Assembly (NCBI GenBank): GCA_948567375.1
Contig: OX419760.1
Coordinates: 16,740,001-16,804,000, forward strand
Source: Lunularia cruciata
Taxonomy: Eukaryota > Streptophyta > Marchantiopsida > Lunulariales > Lunulariaceae
Reading direction: 5' to 3'
Length of the DNA: 64,000 bases
The position numbers and the translations under genes were made by a program. This document shows, in pieces, positions 1 through 11,212 of the stretch; within the stretch, counting starts at the first letter, position 1, and the number at the start of each line of letters is the position of its first letter. The notes under the pieces were generated by a model that was given only the letters and a program-made list of their open reading frames with translations, was not told the DNA's origin and did no database searches.

Positions 1-462
1 AAGTTACTAATTACCAAAGTTACTAATTACCAAAGTAACTAAAATTACTAAGCTAAAAGTCAAAAGATCTAAAGGAATATCCAAGCACGCAAAAATAATC
101 CCATGAGTAGGTGATCTTATCCTCACCTACCAACTAAGTCAAGGATTCTTTCAAATGGCCTATCATTGGACTAGAGAAAAATCTGCACAAACAAGACTTG
201 TGGACACATGAGTTCTCAACTCTTTTCTCAAAGTCAAATGACTATGAATAATACCAAGTCAAGACATTAGAAAACCAAATATTGGTGCTCACTCTTTCCC
301 TTCCTCTAGAATAGGATCACCTTTATCTTAGTTAAGACTAACTCTAGCTAATCATGAATAATATATAGCTTAGCCAAATTCTATATAAATATTATTTCTC
401 CACTACTTGCAATACCAAACTCAATATCCCTGTAGAGTATACATGCACCAAGTGGTGTTACA
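1..462 (-). repeat. G1 3' LTR, partial
   Basis: The stretch ends in the family's LTR terminus (reverse complement begins TGTAACACC), followed by the reverse complement of a polypurine tract. It aligns with the right-hand LTR at 33097-33749, including the shared TCACCTACCAACTAAG block. The first ~35 bases hold two to three copies of a 16-bp unit around TTACTAATTACCAAAG. The LTR continues to the left of the window. Confidence 0.85.
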
Positions 463-3138
463 TTTACTCTTGGACAAAGATTTAACTTTGTCCTTAGAGC
501 AATAACACCTTTGCCTTCTATATATACCTTCAACTTATGATAGTTAATCTTCTCAAAGTGTCTTCCTCCCAACTCCTTGAAATCATAGGTGTAATTGCTC
601 CACACTTGCTCCAATATGAAAGGTCCAAAGTACTTAAGCAATTGCTTCTTTTGTACCCTCTTTAATTGAACAAAATCAAACAACATTACCTAATCACCTT
701 CCTTGAAGGGCTCCACCTTCTTCTTACCTTGCCTTGCCTCTTGTCATAACTCTCCTTTTGTTTCCTTTAGGCTTGCTCTACTCAAACCATAGTCTTGCCT
801 CTTTCAATTCCATGAGTTGTTCCTTCCTTGACTTATCTACATCAACTTCTTATGCCTTTTTCAATTTCTTATGAAAAGTAGGAAGATCAAAGTAAATAGG
901 TAAAGTAGATTCAATACTATATACCAATTGAGATGGATAATGTCTTGTGGATGTCCTCATGGTTTTCATATAATCCCACAGAACCGTATGAATTGTCTTG
1001 TGTCAATGATGCTTTTTACCCTCCATTTTTGCATCTTTGGCCAACATTCCACACAAGGTTTGGTTGGTTCTCTTTGACAGACCATTGGAGTTTGGCTTAT
1101 AGGAGGTAGTCACTCTATGTGTGATAGAGAAATATCATAGCATGGCTATAGTGATACTTCTTGTAAACTCTCCTCCTCTATCAGAAACCAACTCCAAAGG
1201 GCACCTAAACCTAGTGATGATGAGTTCAGAAATAAATCTACCAACTTCATTTTCATTCTTGTCTCTCAATGTTCTAGCTTCAATCCACTTGGTAAAGTAA
1301 TCAATAACTACCAAAATGTATCAATTGTTCCTAAGGGTTCTATTGAGAGGACCTACATAGTCAATTCTACACTTATCAAAAGGTCCTAGCAATGGGATTG
1401 ATCTTAGATGTGGAGTAGAGATAGACTTTCTAGCAAAAGTTTGACAAACATTACAAGTTTTGCAATAATAAAGACAATGCTTGAAAATTACCCGCCAATT
1501 GTAACTTGCATCTAAAATCTTAAAAGTGGTCACTTGTCTTGCAAAGTGACTCTCACATACCAAACCATCATGAAGCTCCTTCGTGAGTATAATAGACTCC
1601 TCTTTACCCACTACTCTTCAAAGTAGACTATCAGCTCCTTGATGAAAAAAATGTTCTCCACCATAGTGTACAGTTTAGATCTTACTACAGGGCATTCCTC
1701 TCCTTAACATGTATCATATATGGGTAGTTACCTCTTGTAACAAAGTTGACAATCTCCTTGTACTCCATTGGGACCTCTTGAATGATTGAGATTATCATGA
1801 GCTCTTCATCCAAAAAAGAATCATCCATTTGCTCAAGTACATCATGATCATAGGTCCTAGTCAGGGAAGAAACATATAAATCAACATTTGTGTGTTTTTT
1901 CCCTGGCTTATCTTCAATAGAGTATTATCCACCTTGCTAGCCTCCTCTCCATATAAAGGTTGATGAAGATGTACTTCAAAGCTTTGTGATCTATGACAAT
2001 GGTGGCCTTCCTTCCAATCAAGTAGTGTCAAAACTTCTTGAGACAAAAAATTACTACCAACTCTTCCTTTTCTATGATTGAATAAATTTTTTTTGTTAAG
2101 ACAATTTGTCTACTAACATAAACTATTAGATGATCATGCCATCTTGGTCTAATTGACAAAGAGTGCATCCTATAACTACATTGGAAGCATCAATATAAAG
2201 AATAAAAGGCTTGCTCTTATCAAGTTTTAGCAAGAATTGGAGCATAACAAGGGATTCCTTGAGCTTCTCAAAAGATTTGAGAGCCTCTTTGTCCTCCAAA
2301 CTCACCATGTATTCTAGATCCTTCTTCATGTAAAGGGTCAATGCATAAGCCTTGTTGGAAAATGAGAAGATAAACCTCCTATAGTATAGAACCATCCCCA
2401 AGAATTGGCATAACTTTGTCAAGCTTGAATAGAATGGAATCTTTGAGATTTTCTTCACCTTTTTAGGATCCATTATTATTATCCTATCCTTGGAAATGAG
2501 ATGCACAATAGTAGAAATTCTTCACAACCAAAGATGCACTTCTCTAGGTTGAGTGATGTACATGCTTCATCCAACCATTGCAAGATCTTGATCAAATGTT
2601 GAAAGTGCTCTTCCTTGCTTCCATATACAGAAGGTCATCACTGAAATCTATCATAAATTTCCCTAAGAAAGGTTCAACTACCTTGTTCATGAACCATGGA
2701 AGTGTGGCTGGAGCATTACAAAGCCCAAAAATCATGACCTTGAAAGCATAGGTTCCACAAGATGTGATGAATGTGGTGAGTTGCCAATGTTGTGGTGCAA
2801 TATTGATTTGGTTGTAGCCATTCTAACCATCATCAAAATTGTGCATCTATTGGTTTACAACCTCCTCCAAGATCTCCTCAATCAATGGCAAGGGGTAGTA
2901 ATACTTCTTGGTACTAACATTGAGTTTCTTGTAATCAACACATACTCAAAGTTTGCTATTCATCTTCTTTACAATCACAATTAGAGACACCCATTCTGAA
3001 TTCTCCATCTCAAAAATAAACTCAGCTCTTGAGCTTGTCAATCTCCTCATTATAACCAAAGCTATTAGTAGGCTAGTGTAACATTTCATTTGGTATAATG
3101 GTCTTGCATGTGATTCCACCTCTATGTGATGCTCGTCT
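463..3138 (-). pseudogene. G1 pol remains: integrase, RNase H, part of reverse transcriptase
   Basis: Read on the minus strand, this region holds an integrase N-terminal HHCC zinc module at about 1430-1600 (residues such as CKTCNVC), the start of the integrase core (KCRIDYVGPLNR, about 1330-1390), an RNase H region at about 1880-2250 and a reverse-transcriptase thumb region at about 2290-2500 (LCQFLGMVLYYRRF). Homology to G2, G3 and G4 is clear throughout. The polyprotein would have carried out reverse transcription and integration in virus-like particles. It is heavily decayed. At 3138 the sequence is cut by G2 and resumes at 29536. Confidence 0.75.
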
Positions 3139-3829
3139 TGTGAGCTGGCCTGTCTCTCACTTAGGATGAACCTCTGATGGCTATTATGGTAGCGCACCAT
3201 GGAGTAAGATGGCAAGGAACCCCAACTCCATCATACTCCTTCAAGGCTAACACTCCAAGACTCAAGACATTGCTCACTAGAGAACTCAATGAGAGAGAGA
3301 TAGTTGCAAATGAAAGGATAATGAGTACCTCCTCACCCCTTGTTTATATACTTGTGAAGTAGTTATGTACCAAATTTACTAATTACTGCTGTAACTCAAA
3401 TTACTAGACTAAAAGTCAAGTAAAGTCAAAAAGTAGAAAGGAATATCCATTCACATGTGCATATTCCACTAGCATATGATCTTATCTTGACCCGACCACT
3501 AAGTCAAGGATTCTTTCACATGGGCTATCCTTGGACTATAGAAGAATCCAAAACAAAAAGGCTTGCGGGCCCAAGAGTTCTCAACTCTTTCCTCAAAGCC
3601 AAACACCTAGGAATAATACCAAGTCAACACACTAGAATCCAAAATAGTGGTGCTCATCTTTTCCACTTCCTTTAAAGTAAGGTCCCCTCTATCTTAGTTA
3701 TGACTAAATTTAGCTAATCATGACTAATGTGGAACCATCCTTTATCTCTATATAAATAATATCTCTCAAGTACTTGTAATACCAAGCTAAATATCACAAT
3801 ATCACACACATGCACAAATGGGTGTTACA
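3139..3829 (-). repeat. G2 3' LTR
   Basis: The LTR is 691 bp and starts, in element orientation, with TGTAACACCC and ends GGCTCACA-like, giving TG...CA termini. A polypurine tract abuts it at 3830. A TATA-like element (TATATAAA on the minus strand) lies at 3343-3350. It matches the split 5' LTR at 10609-10749 and 28983-29535. Confidence 0.92.
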
Positions 3830-3846
3830 TTTACCCCCGGACTAAG
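3830..3846 (-). other. G2 polypurine tract
   Basis: On the minus strand the bases next to the 3' LTR read CTTAGTCCGGGGGTAAA, a typical plus-strand primer. The same motif abuts the 3' LTRs of G3, G4 and G5. Confidence 0.8.
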
Positions 3847-3859
3847 TTTTCACTTTGTC

Positions 3860-4990
3860 CTCAAAGTGAATGTCTCTCTACCTTCTATGATATATCTTCA
3901 ACTTATCATGGTTAATCCTATCAAAGTGTCTTCCTCCCAACTCCTTGAGATCATAGGTGTAATTGCCCCACACCTTCTCCAATATGAAAGGTCCAAAGTA
4001 CTTAGGCAAAAACTTCTTTTGCATTTTCTTGAATCAAATAGAATCAAACAACATTACCCAATCACCTTCTTTGAAAGGCTCCACCTTCTTCTTGCCTTGC
4101 CTCTTGTCATAGCTCTCCTTTTGTTTCCTTTGGGCTTGCTCCACTTGAACCATAACAACTTCTCTTGCCTCTTCCAACTCCATGAGTTGTTCCTTCCTTG
4201 ACTTCTTTGCATCACCTCCTTGTGCTTTCTTCAATCTCCTATGAATGCTTTGGAAGGTAAGAAGATCAAAGTGAATAGGTAGGGTAGACTCAATACTATA
4301 TACTAATTGAAATGAAGAATATCTGGTGGAAGTCTTCATGGTTGTCCTATACTCCCACAAAACTGCATGAATCCTCTTGTCCCAATGATGTTTAGCTCCC
4401 TCCATTTCTGCATCTTTGGCCAACATCATGCACAAGGTCTGATTGGTTCTCTCTGCCAAGCCATTGGAATTCGGCTTATAGGATGTAGTCACTCTATGTG
4501 TGAAAGAGAAATGTTGTAGCCTGGCTGTAGTAATGCTTCTTGTAAGCTCTCCTCCTCTATTAGAAACCAACTCCAAAGGGCATCCAAATCTAGTGATAAT
4601 GCGTTCATAAAGAAATCTACTAACTTCATCTTCATTCTTATCCCTCAATGGTCTATCCTCAACCCACTTGGTAAGGTAATCAGTAACTACCACAATGTAC
4701 CAATTGTTCCTTGGGGTTCTATTGAGAGGACCTACAAAATCAATTCCCCACTTCTCAAAAGGTCTTAGCAATGGAATTGATCTTAGTGATGGAGTGGATC
4801 TAGACTTTCTAGCAAAAGCTTGACAAACATGACAAGTTTTGCAATAATCAAGACAATCCTTGAAAATCCCTCTCCAATGGTAACTTGCATCTAGAATCTT
4901 GAAAGCAGTCACCTTTCTTGCAAAGTGTCCTCCACACACTAAACCTTCATGAAACTCCTTTATAAGTAGGATAGACTCTTCCTTACCCAC
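3860..4990 (-). pseudogene. G2 integrase region
   Basis: The region holds an HHCC zinc-binding module (about 4800-4960; HFARK with CKTCHVC), then the DDE-type catalytic core beginning WGIDFVGPLNR (about 4720-4760), a region with NSNGLAERTNQTLCMM (about 4430-4480), and a C-terminal basic part with the GDWVMLFDSI motif (about 4034-4065). A tail with FGPFIVEKVWGNYTYDL-like sequence leads to the polypurine tract. Integrase would join element cDNA to the host chromosome. I see no chromodomain, which separates this family from C1, C2 and E. It is the best preserved pol part of G2. Confidence 0.85.
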
Positions 4991-5139
4991 TTCTCTTCAA
5001 AGTAGACCATTTGCTCCTTGGTGAAAAAGAATATCCTCCACCATTGTATAAGTCTAGATCTTGTTGCAAGAGCCTTCCTCTCCCTAACATGCATCCCTTC
5101 TGGAAAGTTACTTCTTGTCACAAAATCCACAATCTCCTT

Positions 5140-5500
5140 TTACTCCATTGGAACCTCTTGAGTGACTGAGATTGTCATGAGCTCCTCATCCGGGAAGGAA
5201 TCATCCACTGGCTCATCTCCATCATGATCATAGGCTCTAGATAACAAGTCAGCATTTGCATGTTTCTTTCTTGGCCTATCCTCAATGATGTAGTCATACT
5301 CAGACAAGAGTATCATCCACCTTGCTAGTTTCTCTTCAATATTAGGCCTGTTGAAGATGTACTTCAAAGACTTGTGATCTATGACAATAGTGGCTTTCCC
5401 TCCAATCAAGTAGTGTCTAAACTTCTTGTAACCAGAGATCACTGCCAACCCTTCTCTCTCGGTGATAGAGTAGTTCTTTTCTGCTGAAACCATTTGCTTA
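5140..5500 (-). pseudogene. G2 RNase H region
   Basis: The translation contains EKNYSITEREGLAVI, KFRHYLIGGKATIVIDHKSL and LSEYDYIIEDRPRKKHANAD, the standard Ty3/gypsy RNase H signatures, followed by the linker to integrase (ARERKAL-type). RNase H would remove RNA from the RNA:DNA hybrid during reverse transcription. Confidence 0.85.
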
Positions 5501-5639
5501 CTAGCATAAGCTATTGGATGATCATGCCCACCTTGGAGATGATGTGCCCCAAAAGTAGACCTTCTTCACATCCAAAGATACACTTCTTTGGTTTGAGTGA
5601 TGCATTTGCCTCATCCAAGCGTTGCAAGACTTTGATTAG

Positions 5640-6900
5640 GTGCTCAAAGTGCACCTCCTTGTTCCCACAAACACAAAAGTCATCAATGAAGTCTCTCCCA
5701 AATTTCCCAATGAAAGGTTAAAATATCTTGTTCATGAACCGTTGGAATGTGGCTTGAGCATTGCAAAGCCCAGAACACATGACCTTGAAAGCGTAAGTTC
5801 CCCAAGGTGTGGTGAATGTGGTGAGTTTTTGATGCTTTGGTGCAATCTTGATTTGGTTATATCCACTATAACCATCTCCAAAACTGCACCTCTCATGACC
5901 TGCAAACTCCTCCAAGATCTCATCAATGAATGGCAATGGGTAGTAGTCATTCTTGGTAACACCATTGAGCTTCTTGTAATCCACACATACAAAGTGGTCC
6001 TCCTTGCTCCAACACACACAAAAGTCATCAATGAAGTCTCTCCCAAATTTCCCAATGAAAGGTTAAAATATCTTGTTCATGAACCGTTGGAATGTGGCTG
6101 GAGCATTGCAAAGCCCAAAAGGCATGACCTTGAAAGCATAAGTTCCCCAAGGTGTGGTGAATGTGGTGAGTTGGTGATGCTTTGGTGTAATCTTGATTTG
6201 GTTATATCCACTATAACCATCTCCAAAATTGTACCTCTCATGACTTGCAAACTCCTCCAAGATCTCATCAATGAATGGTAATGGGTTGTAGTCATTCTTG
6301 GCAACACCATTGAGCTTCTTGTAATCCACACATACAAAGTGCTCCTCCTTGCTCCCACACACACAAAAGTCATCAATGAAGTCTCTCCCAAATTTCCCAA
6401 TGAAAGGTTAAAATATCTTGTTCATGAACCGTTGGAATGTGGCTGGAGCATTGCAAAGCCCAGAACGTATGACCTTGAAAGCGTAAGTTCCCCAAGGTGT
6501 GGTGAATGTGGTGAGTTGGTGATGCTCTGGTGCAATCTTGATTTGGTTATATCCACTATAACCATCTCCAAAATTGTACCTCTCATGACCTGCAAATTCT
6601 TCCAAGATCTCATCAATGAATGGCGATGGGTAGTAGTCATTCTTGGTAACACCATTGAGCTTCTTGTAATCCACACATACCCGAAACTTGCAATTCTTTT
6701 TCTTCACAATGACAATTGGAGACACCCATTCTGAATTCTCTACCTTGAAGATAAATCCATCCTCCTTGAGCTTATCAATCTCCTCCTTCACAACCAAAGA
6801 TAGTGGTGGGTTTATGCAGTGTTGCTTTTGGCAGATTAGTCTTGCATATGACTCCACCTCTATCTTGTACTCCTCCAAGGTGACTTCCTTCAAATCCTTG
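5640..6900 (-). pseudogene. G2 reverse transcriptase region (contains a tandem triplication)
   Basis: Starting from the linker near 6900, the minus strand encodes KLKEDGFIFKVENSEWVSPI, RVCVDYKKLNGVTKNDYYPS and a GYSGYNQIKIA / TPWGTYAFKV / GLCNAPATFQRFMNKIF series, which are the fingers and palm motifs of a Tat/Athila-like reverse transcriptase. The palm segment occurs three times in a row with a period of 345 bp, so this copy has two more palm segments than its relatives G3 and G4. Confidence 0.85.
5654..6690 (-). repeat. Tandem triplication, 345-bp unit, inside G2 reverse transcriptase
   Basis: The marker GGTTAAAATATCTTG recurs at 5716, 6061 and 6406, a period of exactly 345 bp (115 codons). 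The three units are about 95 % alike by eye. Each spans from the DYKKLNG motif to the NKIF motif. The duplication is local to G2; G3 and G4 have one copy. Confidence 0.92.
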
Positions 6901-7269
6901 TAACTAAAAGCAAACACATGAATGAATTTGCATAAAATCTCCTCAAATCTCACCTTCTCCTCCTTGGTAACATTTGGACCATCCTTGAGGGTAGATAACC
7001 TTCTCTCGACCTCCTCAAGTGTCAATGGTGATTTATCTTGGTCCTTCAAAACCTCTGGCTTAGGTGAAAAATGTATAGCACACAAAGGATACACATGTAA
7101 ATCAAATTCAGATTCATCCTCTTTTGTGGAAGTCTCCTCTTCCATGCTTGTGTCCACACCTGAAGCTCCTTCTTCAGAATCTGATTCCCAATAATCAAAA
7201 GATGGTGTATCTGAATGTGAAGTGTTGGTGGTGTTAGTCACAAGAACTGTGACTCTATGGTTTGATGAC

Positions 7270-7610
7270 CCAATACTCAAGTACCCTTTGTGCCATCAAT
7301 CAATTGTGCGTGCTGCTCTCAACCATGGCCTCCCAAGAAGTAAGTCATAGCTTGAATCCTTCAAGACTTGGAAAGTCATGAGATTTTAAACTCCCATTAC
7401 TGAAACTACCACCTTATCCATCACCCCTACTGGTCAAACTTGTTGCTTGTTTAACATGCTCACCACAAATGTTGAAGGTCTTGAGGGTATCATACCCAAC
7501 GTCTTCATCAAATTTTCTGACATGTCATTTATTGTTGATCCTCCATCAACCAATGCATCCTTGATGTTGTGACCATTCACTCTCACATCAATCTTGGAGG
7601 CATATTCACA
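7270..7610 (-). pseudogene. G2 aspartic protease region
   Basis: The segment reads IDVRVNGHNIKDALVDGGST, with a DGG/S catalytic-type loop, followed by MKTLGMIPSRPSTFVV and a region aligned to LMTFQVLKDSSYDLLLGRPW in G3. This is a retropepsin fold by homology. The protease would mature Gag and Pol. A linker rich in Glu and Asp (7280-7100) leads into the reverse transcriptase. Confidence 0.75.
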
Positions 7611-9034
7611 AGCCTCCCATGGTGTTGGCTTGGCATCCACCACTCCCATTGATACATGAGCTTTTTCCTTCTTCTTCTTCTTGCTCCTTGTAGAACTCAA
7701 ACCACCTCTAAGCTCTTTTCTCAAGGTAGGGTTCAAAGCAATCAATTGGCCCATTGTGATCTTAGCCTTATGGTTACCAACATCCTCCAACACATTGTAG
7801 TTCCACTGTTGCTTTGAAATCAAGAAATCCTCCATCCCCAACTTCTTCCTTGGAGTCTTTGTTGTTGATGGTGTTGAAGTACGAGTGCTCCTAGTAGACA
7901 TAGGAGTATCCTTGAGAAGAGTGAACATCCTTTGTAAAACGAGCTCTCTTCTTCTCTTGTGCCAAAAGCTCCAAATTAAGACCCTTGGAGTTTGAGCATA
8001 CTCTCCTTTCTCATACTTTCTCTCAACCACATCTATGGATGCTATCCCCTTACCTTTGTTTGGATTAGGAGCCACTTGGATTTCACTACCTCCTTCTTTC
8101 CCTCTATTTGCTCCCTCATAACTCCTTCCTCCATGGTAAGTAGAATTTGGGCCATTCCTTTGGATGTGACCTCTTCCTCCACAACTAGAACAATTTCTCT
8201 CATTGAAATTGTTGGTTGGTTGGCCGCCTCTATATGGATAATTTCCATAACTCCTAGGCTCTCTTCCCACATTATGATATACCTCTCTCTTCTCCCATAG
8301 TTGCACCACATTGATCTTGAGATCTGCAAGTTGTTCTGTGATGGTTTGAAGTGGATCCTTTGGTGAAGGTGCAAGAACTGGAGCAACTACTACTTGTGGT
8401 GCAACTCTTGCTACCAAAGTATCAGAAGTTCCACCATAATTGTAACCTTGAGGAGGATGCACAACCTCCTTCACCACCAAATCACTCTCATCTCCTTGCA
8501 AACTCTCCTCCATATGAATTGCGATCTTGATAGCTTCAACCTTGGAAGAAGGTTTCTCATATCTCACCTTGCTTCTAATTTGTGGTCTCAACCCTCCCAC
8601 AAAATTCTTGGTGAGCATGGCCCCTATGCCAATCATAGTAGTCTCCACATCATCCCCACCCTTCCTCAACACTATGCAAAATTTGGACTCTAACTTTTCC
8701 ACTCTTTCTACATATACTCTCACTTTCTCTCCATCTCCTTGTTTGAGAAAGGTAATCTCACTCATCAATCTCTCATCATTCTTCTTTGGGAGAAAGTTCT
8801 CAATGAGTGCTGAAGTCAAACTCTCCCAAGACTCTTCTTCCCTATCTCTCTTCTCTCTCTTTTGGTATTCTGACTCATACCATATAAGTGTTGCATCCTC
8901 AAAAAAATCTGGCAATAGTGAGTCCCACTCATTCTTCCTCCTCTCATTGTTTCTTATGCAAGCTCTCTTGAAGTCTCACAAATCTCTCCACATCTTCTCC
9001 ATCCTTGCCAAAGAAAACAAGAAGTTTCCCCATC
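7611..9034 (-). pseudogene. G2 gag region
   Basis: The protein begins near 9034 with a KLPVFFGKDGE-like start shared with G3 and G4. It contains a capsid-like helical region (FFEDATLIWYESEYQKRE, FLKQGDGEKVRVYVERVEKL) and a zinc knuckle region at about 8140-8200 (NCSSCGGRGHIQRN), then a basic KKKKKEKAHV stretch. Gag would build the virus-like particle and bind element RNA. About 470 codons are comparable with G4. Confidence 0.85.
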
Positions 9035-9275
9035 TTAACCCCTCACTATCTTTCTTTTCTCTCAATTTTTTTTCTTCTTTTTCTCTTTTCTTTTCTCTCA
9101 CTCTATAACTAATAGAGTATATACATGACTAACACCATCTGAGAATAATCAACTCTAGGGAACAAAAAAGGTTCAGGTTGCTCCAAAATTTCTATAGCAA
9201 TATCAAATCCTAGAGTGCATATTAATCTGACTCTCATGGATAGTTTATCCATAAGTTAAAAGATTGTCTCCATCA

Positions 9276-9735
9276 CTAATCTTGAGAACTAGTTGATGTA
9301 GGTGGTAGTATTTCTGTACTTGTACTAAGACTCCCTCCAAGGTCCTTCACCAAAGTCTCCAAAAGTGCTTTTACTCCACTAGACTCATGTCCTTTTGGAA
9401 GTCCTTCAATTCCACAAACCTCACACAACTCCTTGGTCTTAGATCTTCTCCCTCCCAATCTTGGTGAAGAAGTTCCAACATCCAAACCCAAGTCAAGTAA
9501 GCCTCTCCTTTCCCTCAATCTCTTGCTCTCAAAGGTCAATGGAAATGAACTTGCCTTATGTCCCTTCTCTCCACATAGAAAGCACTTAGACTTACTTTTT
9601 CCTCCAAGTGCTGTAGATTTTTGGATTTTCTCAACACTCTCTTCAAATTCTATTGTAAACTATCTTTTCCTCAAATCCACCCCTAAAATCACCTCAAACC
9701 CTTTGGGAGGCTTTCATAGTTTCAATTTCTACTCT
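9276..9735 (-). pseudogene. G2 upstream leader reading frame with cysteine motifs
   Basis: An extra reading frame lies between the leader and gag and is conserved in G1, G2, G3 and G4. Its better-preserved versions carry a CCHC knuckle (CFLCGEKGHKASSCPLTF in G3) and a second cysteine cluster (CEVCGVEGLPKGHECSG), ending in a Ser/Thr-rich tail with SSASSQD. The G2 copy shows the second cluster (CEVCGIEGLPKGHE) and the tail. The function is unknown; a nucleic-acid-binding accessory protein is an inference from the cysteine pattern. Confidence 0.65.
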
Positions 9736-10022
9736 TGATGACCTTCCATGTTGCCAAGATCAATCTAAGCATTCAAACATGCTTTTTGTTGGTCTCAAAC
9801 TCCTCATGCATGAGATCTCTACTCTGTTGAATTGATACTTCCTCACAATGTCACTCAAATCTCCCAACCAGTATGTGAAAGTCATCTGAAATTATTTTCA
9901 CTTTATCACAACTCTAGGGAATCCCTCCCTGCAAAATTTCAGATCTTTTCATTGAGCCATTTGGCCTAGACAGCTTTCTATTCAGCACACATATTTCAGA
10001 TTTGGTCTGAAAACCACCCCTC

Positions 10023-10600
10023 TCACTTCAAAAACTCATAACTCCCTCTGAAAGATTGATCTCTCTCTAATTTTTGTGGCAGCACGTAGGATAAAATGCA
10101 CTTAATTTTCTTGGAAATTTTTAGAACAATTAACTGAAAATTAAAGAAATGGCAGACTCTGTATAATTTTCCAGAGAGCATGCAGTTGCGGGAGCATTTT
10201 ACCCTATCAACTTTGAAAAATTCTAGCCCAGTGTGCATAGTAGCTCTTACAATAATTTTAAATGTGATAATTGAAAGATAACACAAGCTATCATGTGTAG
10301 AAATTTTATATCCAGATCTCAAACTTGAGATTTTGCCCAAAATCACCTTAATCCCCAAAATCTGCAATCCACCTCACACAATCTCTCCAAATCCTCTCAA
10401 GTGTATTAGTTGTACAAAATCATTTCAAAGACATCATAATGAACTACAGGGTAAACAAGTAGATCTAAGTTCTCTAACATAAGTTCAGCACTCTCTTCTC
10501 CTAATGTTCTCTCCAAGTGAGCTCTTATAGCCTCCTTCTTCCTATTGTAAAATTGAACGTGGAACATTATCTTGCCTTCTAGAGAGGTCCCGGCAACAGA
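10023..10600 (-). other. G2 conserved leader (two short peptides-like stretches)
   Basis: Just after the primer-binding site the minus strand encodes FHVQFYNRKKEAIRAHLERT and GEESAELMLENL, about 60 residues that recur in G3 (about 35762-35960) and G4 (about 52206-52375). A second conserved stretch begins MQILGIKVILGKISSLR in G2, G3 and G4. I recognise no family. These may be short upstream reading frames or conserved leader RNA. Confidence 0.5.
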
Positions 10601-10608
10601 ACCAAAAA
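10588..10608 (-). other. G2 primer-binding site
   Basis: On the minus strand the bases next to the 5' LTR read TTTTTGGTTCTGTTGCCGGG, followed by ACC. The TTGCCGGGACC core is like the primer-binding sites of plant Tat/Athila elements. The same site follows the 5' LTRs of G3 and G4. I did not assign the tRNA. Confidence 0.7.
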
Positions 10609-10749
10609 TGTGAGCCAGCCTATCTCTCACTCAGGTGAACCTTTGATGGCTATTAGGGTAGCACACCATGGAGTAAGAAGGCAAGGAACCCCAACTCCAT
10701 CATACTCCTCCAAGGCTAACACTCCAAGACTCAAGACATTGCTCACTAG
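10609..10749 (-). repeat. G2 5' LTR, first piece (U5 side), interrupted by M
   Basis: This is the first 141 bp (plus-strand order) of the 5' LTR, beginning TGTGAGCCAGCC and stopping at CTCACTAG. The uninterrupted family sequence reads CTCACTAGAGAACTC, so M has been inserted within it. The rest is at 28983-29535. Confidence 0.9.
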
Positions 10750-11200
10750 TGTCACGCCATTTGTAGTATCGTATCTAGATTGCTTGGACATTGGAGTTCC
10801 AATGATAGTAGTTAGAGTTATTTCAGTAATATCTCAGAGACTACTTTCCGACGGTCAAATATTGTGTTCAAGGTACTGACTTTACGGTAGGGTCCACCGT
10901 CACTTTGCACTGTTCACATCGTCGAGTGTGCCGTCAGTGGGACTATTAGGGTTTTAGAGCTAGCTCGAGTCCAGGGGGTATAGTTTTGAAGTGAGCTCTA
11001 GAGAGCTCACTTCTTTGATGTTAAGTCTTTGAGTTCTTGACTATGGTGGACACAGGCCGGCAAGCGTCACCTGGATTCTCTATGCTTGAGTGGGTGTGGC
11101 TTGATTGTAATCAGTGCCCAGTTGTTAGGAGTTTATAGAGTGATAGATCAAGTACTAATCTAAGTTGAGCTGAGTTGAGAGTGGTAAGCAATCTGATTAT
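10750..11200 (+). repeat. M 5' LTR piece
   Basis: The sequence from TGTCACGCCATTTGTAG to CAATCTGATTAT matches 28420-28860. It lacks the ~103-bp segment that begins the complete LTR at 28317. Differences from the 3' copy are about 45 substitutions, nearly all transitions, plus one 10-bp length difference in a GAGCTCT-type repeat. Confidence 0.88.
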
Positions 11201-11212
11201 ATCAGAGAAGTG
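11199..11212 (+). other. M primer-binding site (probable)
   Basis: TATATCAGAGAAGT abuts the LTR end and shares TATCAGAG with the initiator-methionine tRNA site TGGTATCAGAGC that is typical of plant LTR elements. Confidence 0.5.

Noticed and set aside
7992-9108. Plus-strand frames opposite G2 gag, and similar plus-strand frames at 5640-7194
   Set aside because: They are antisense shadows of the gag and reverse-transcriptase regions, which carry real motifs on the minus strand.
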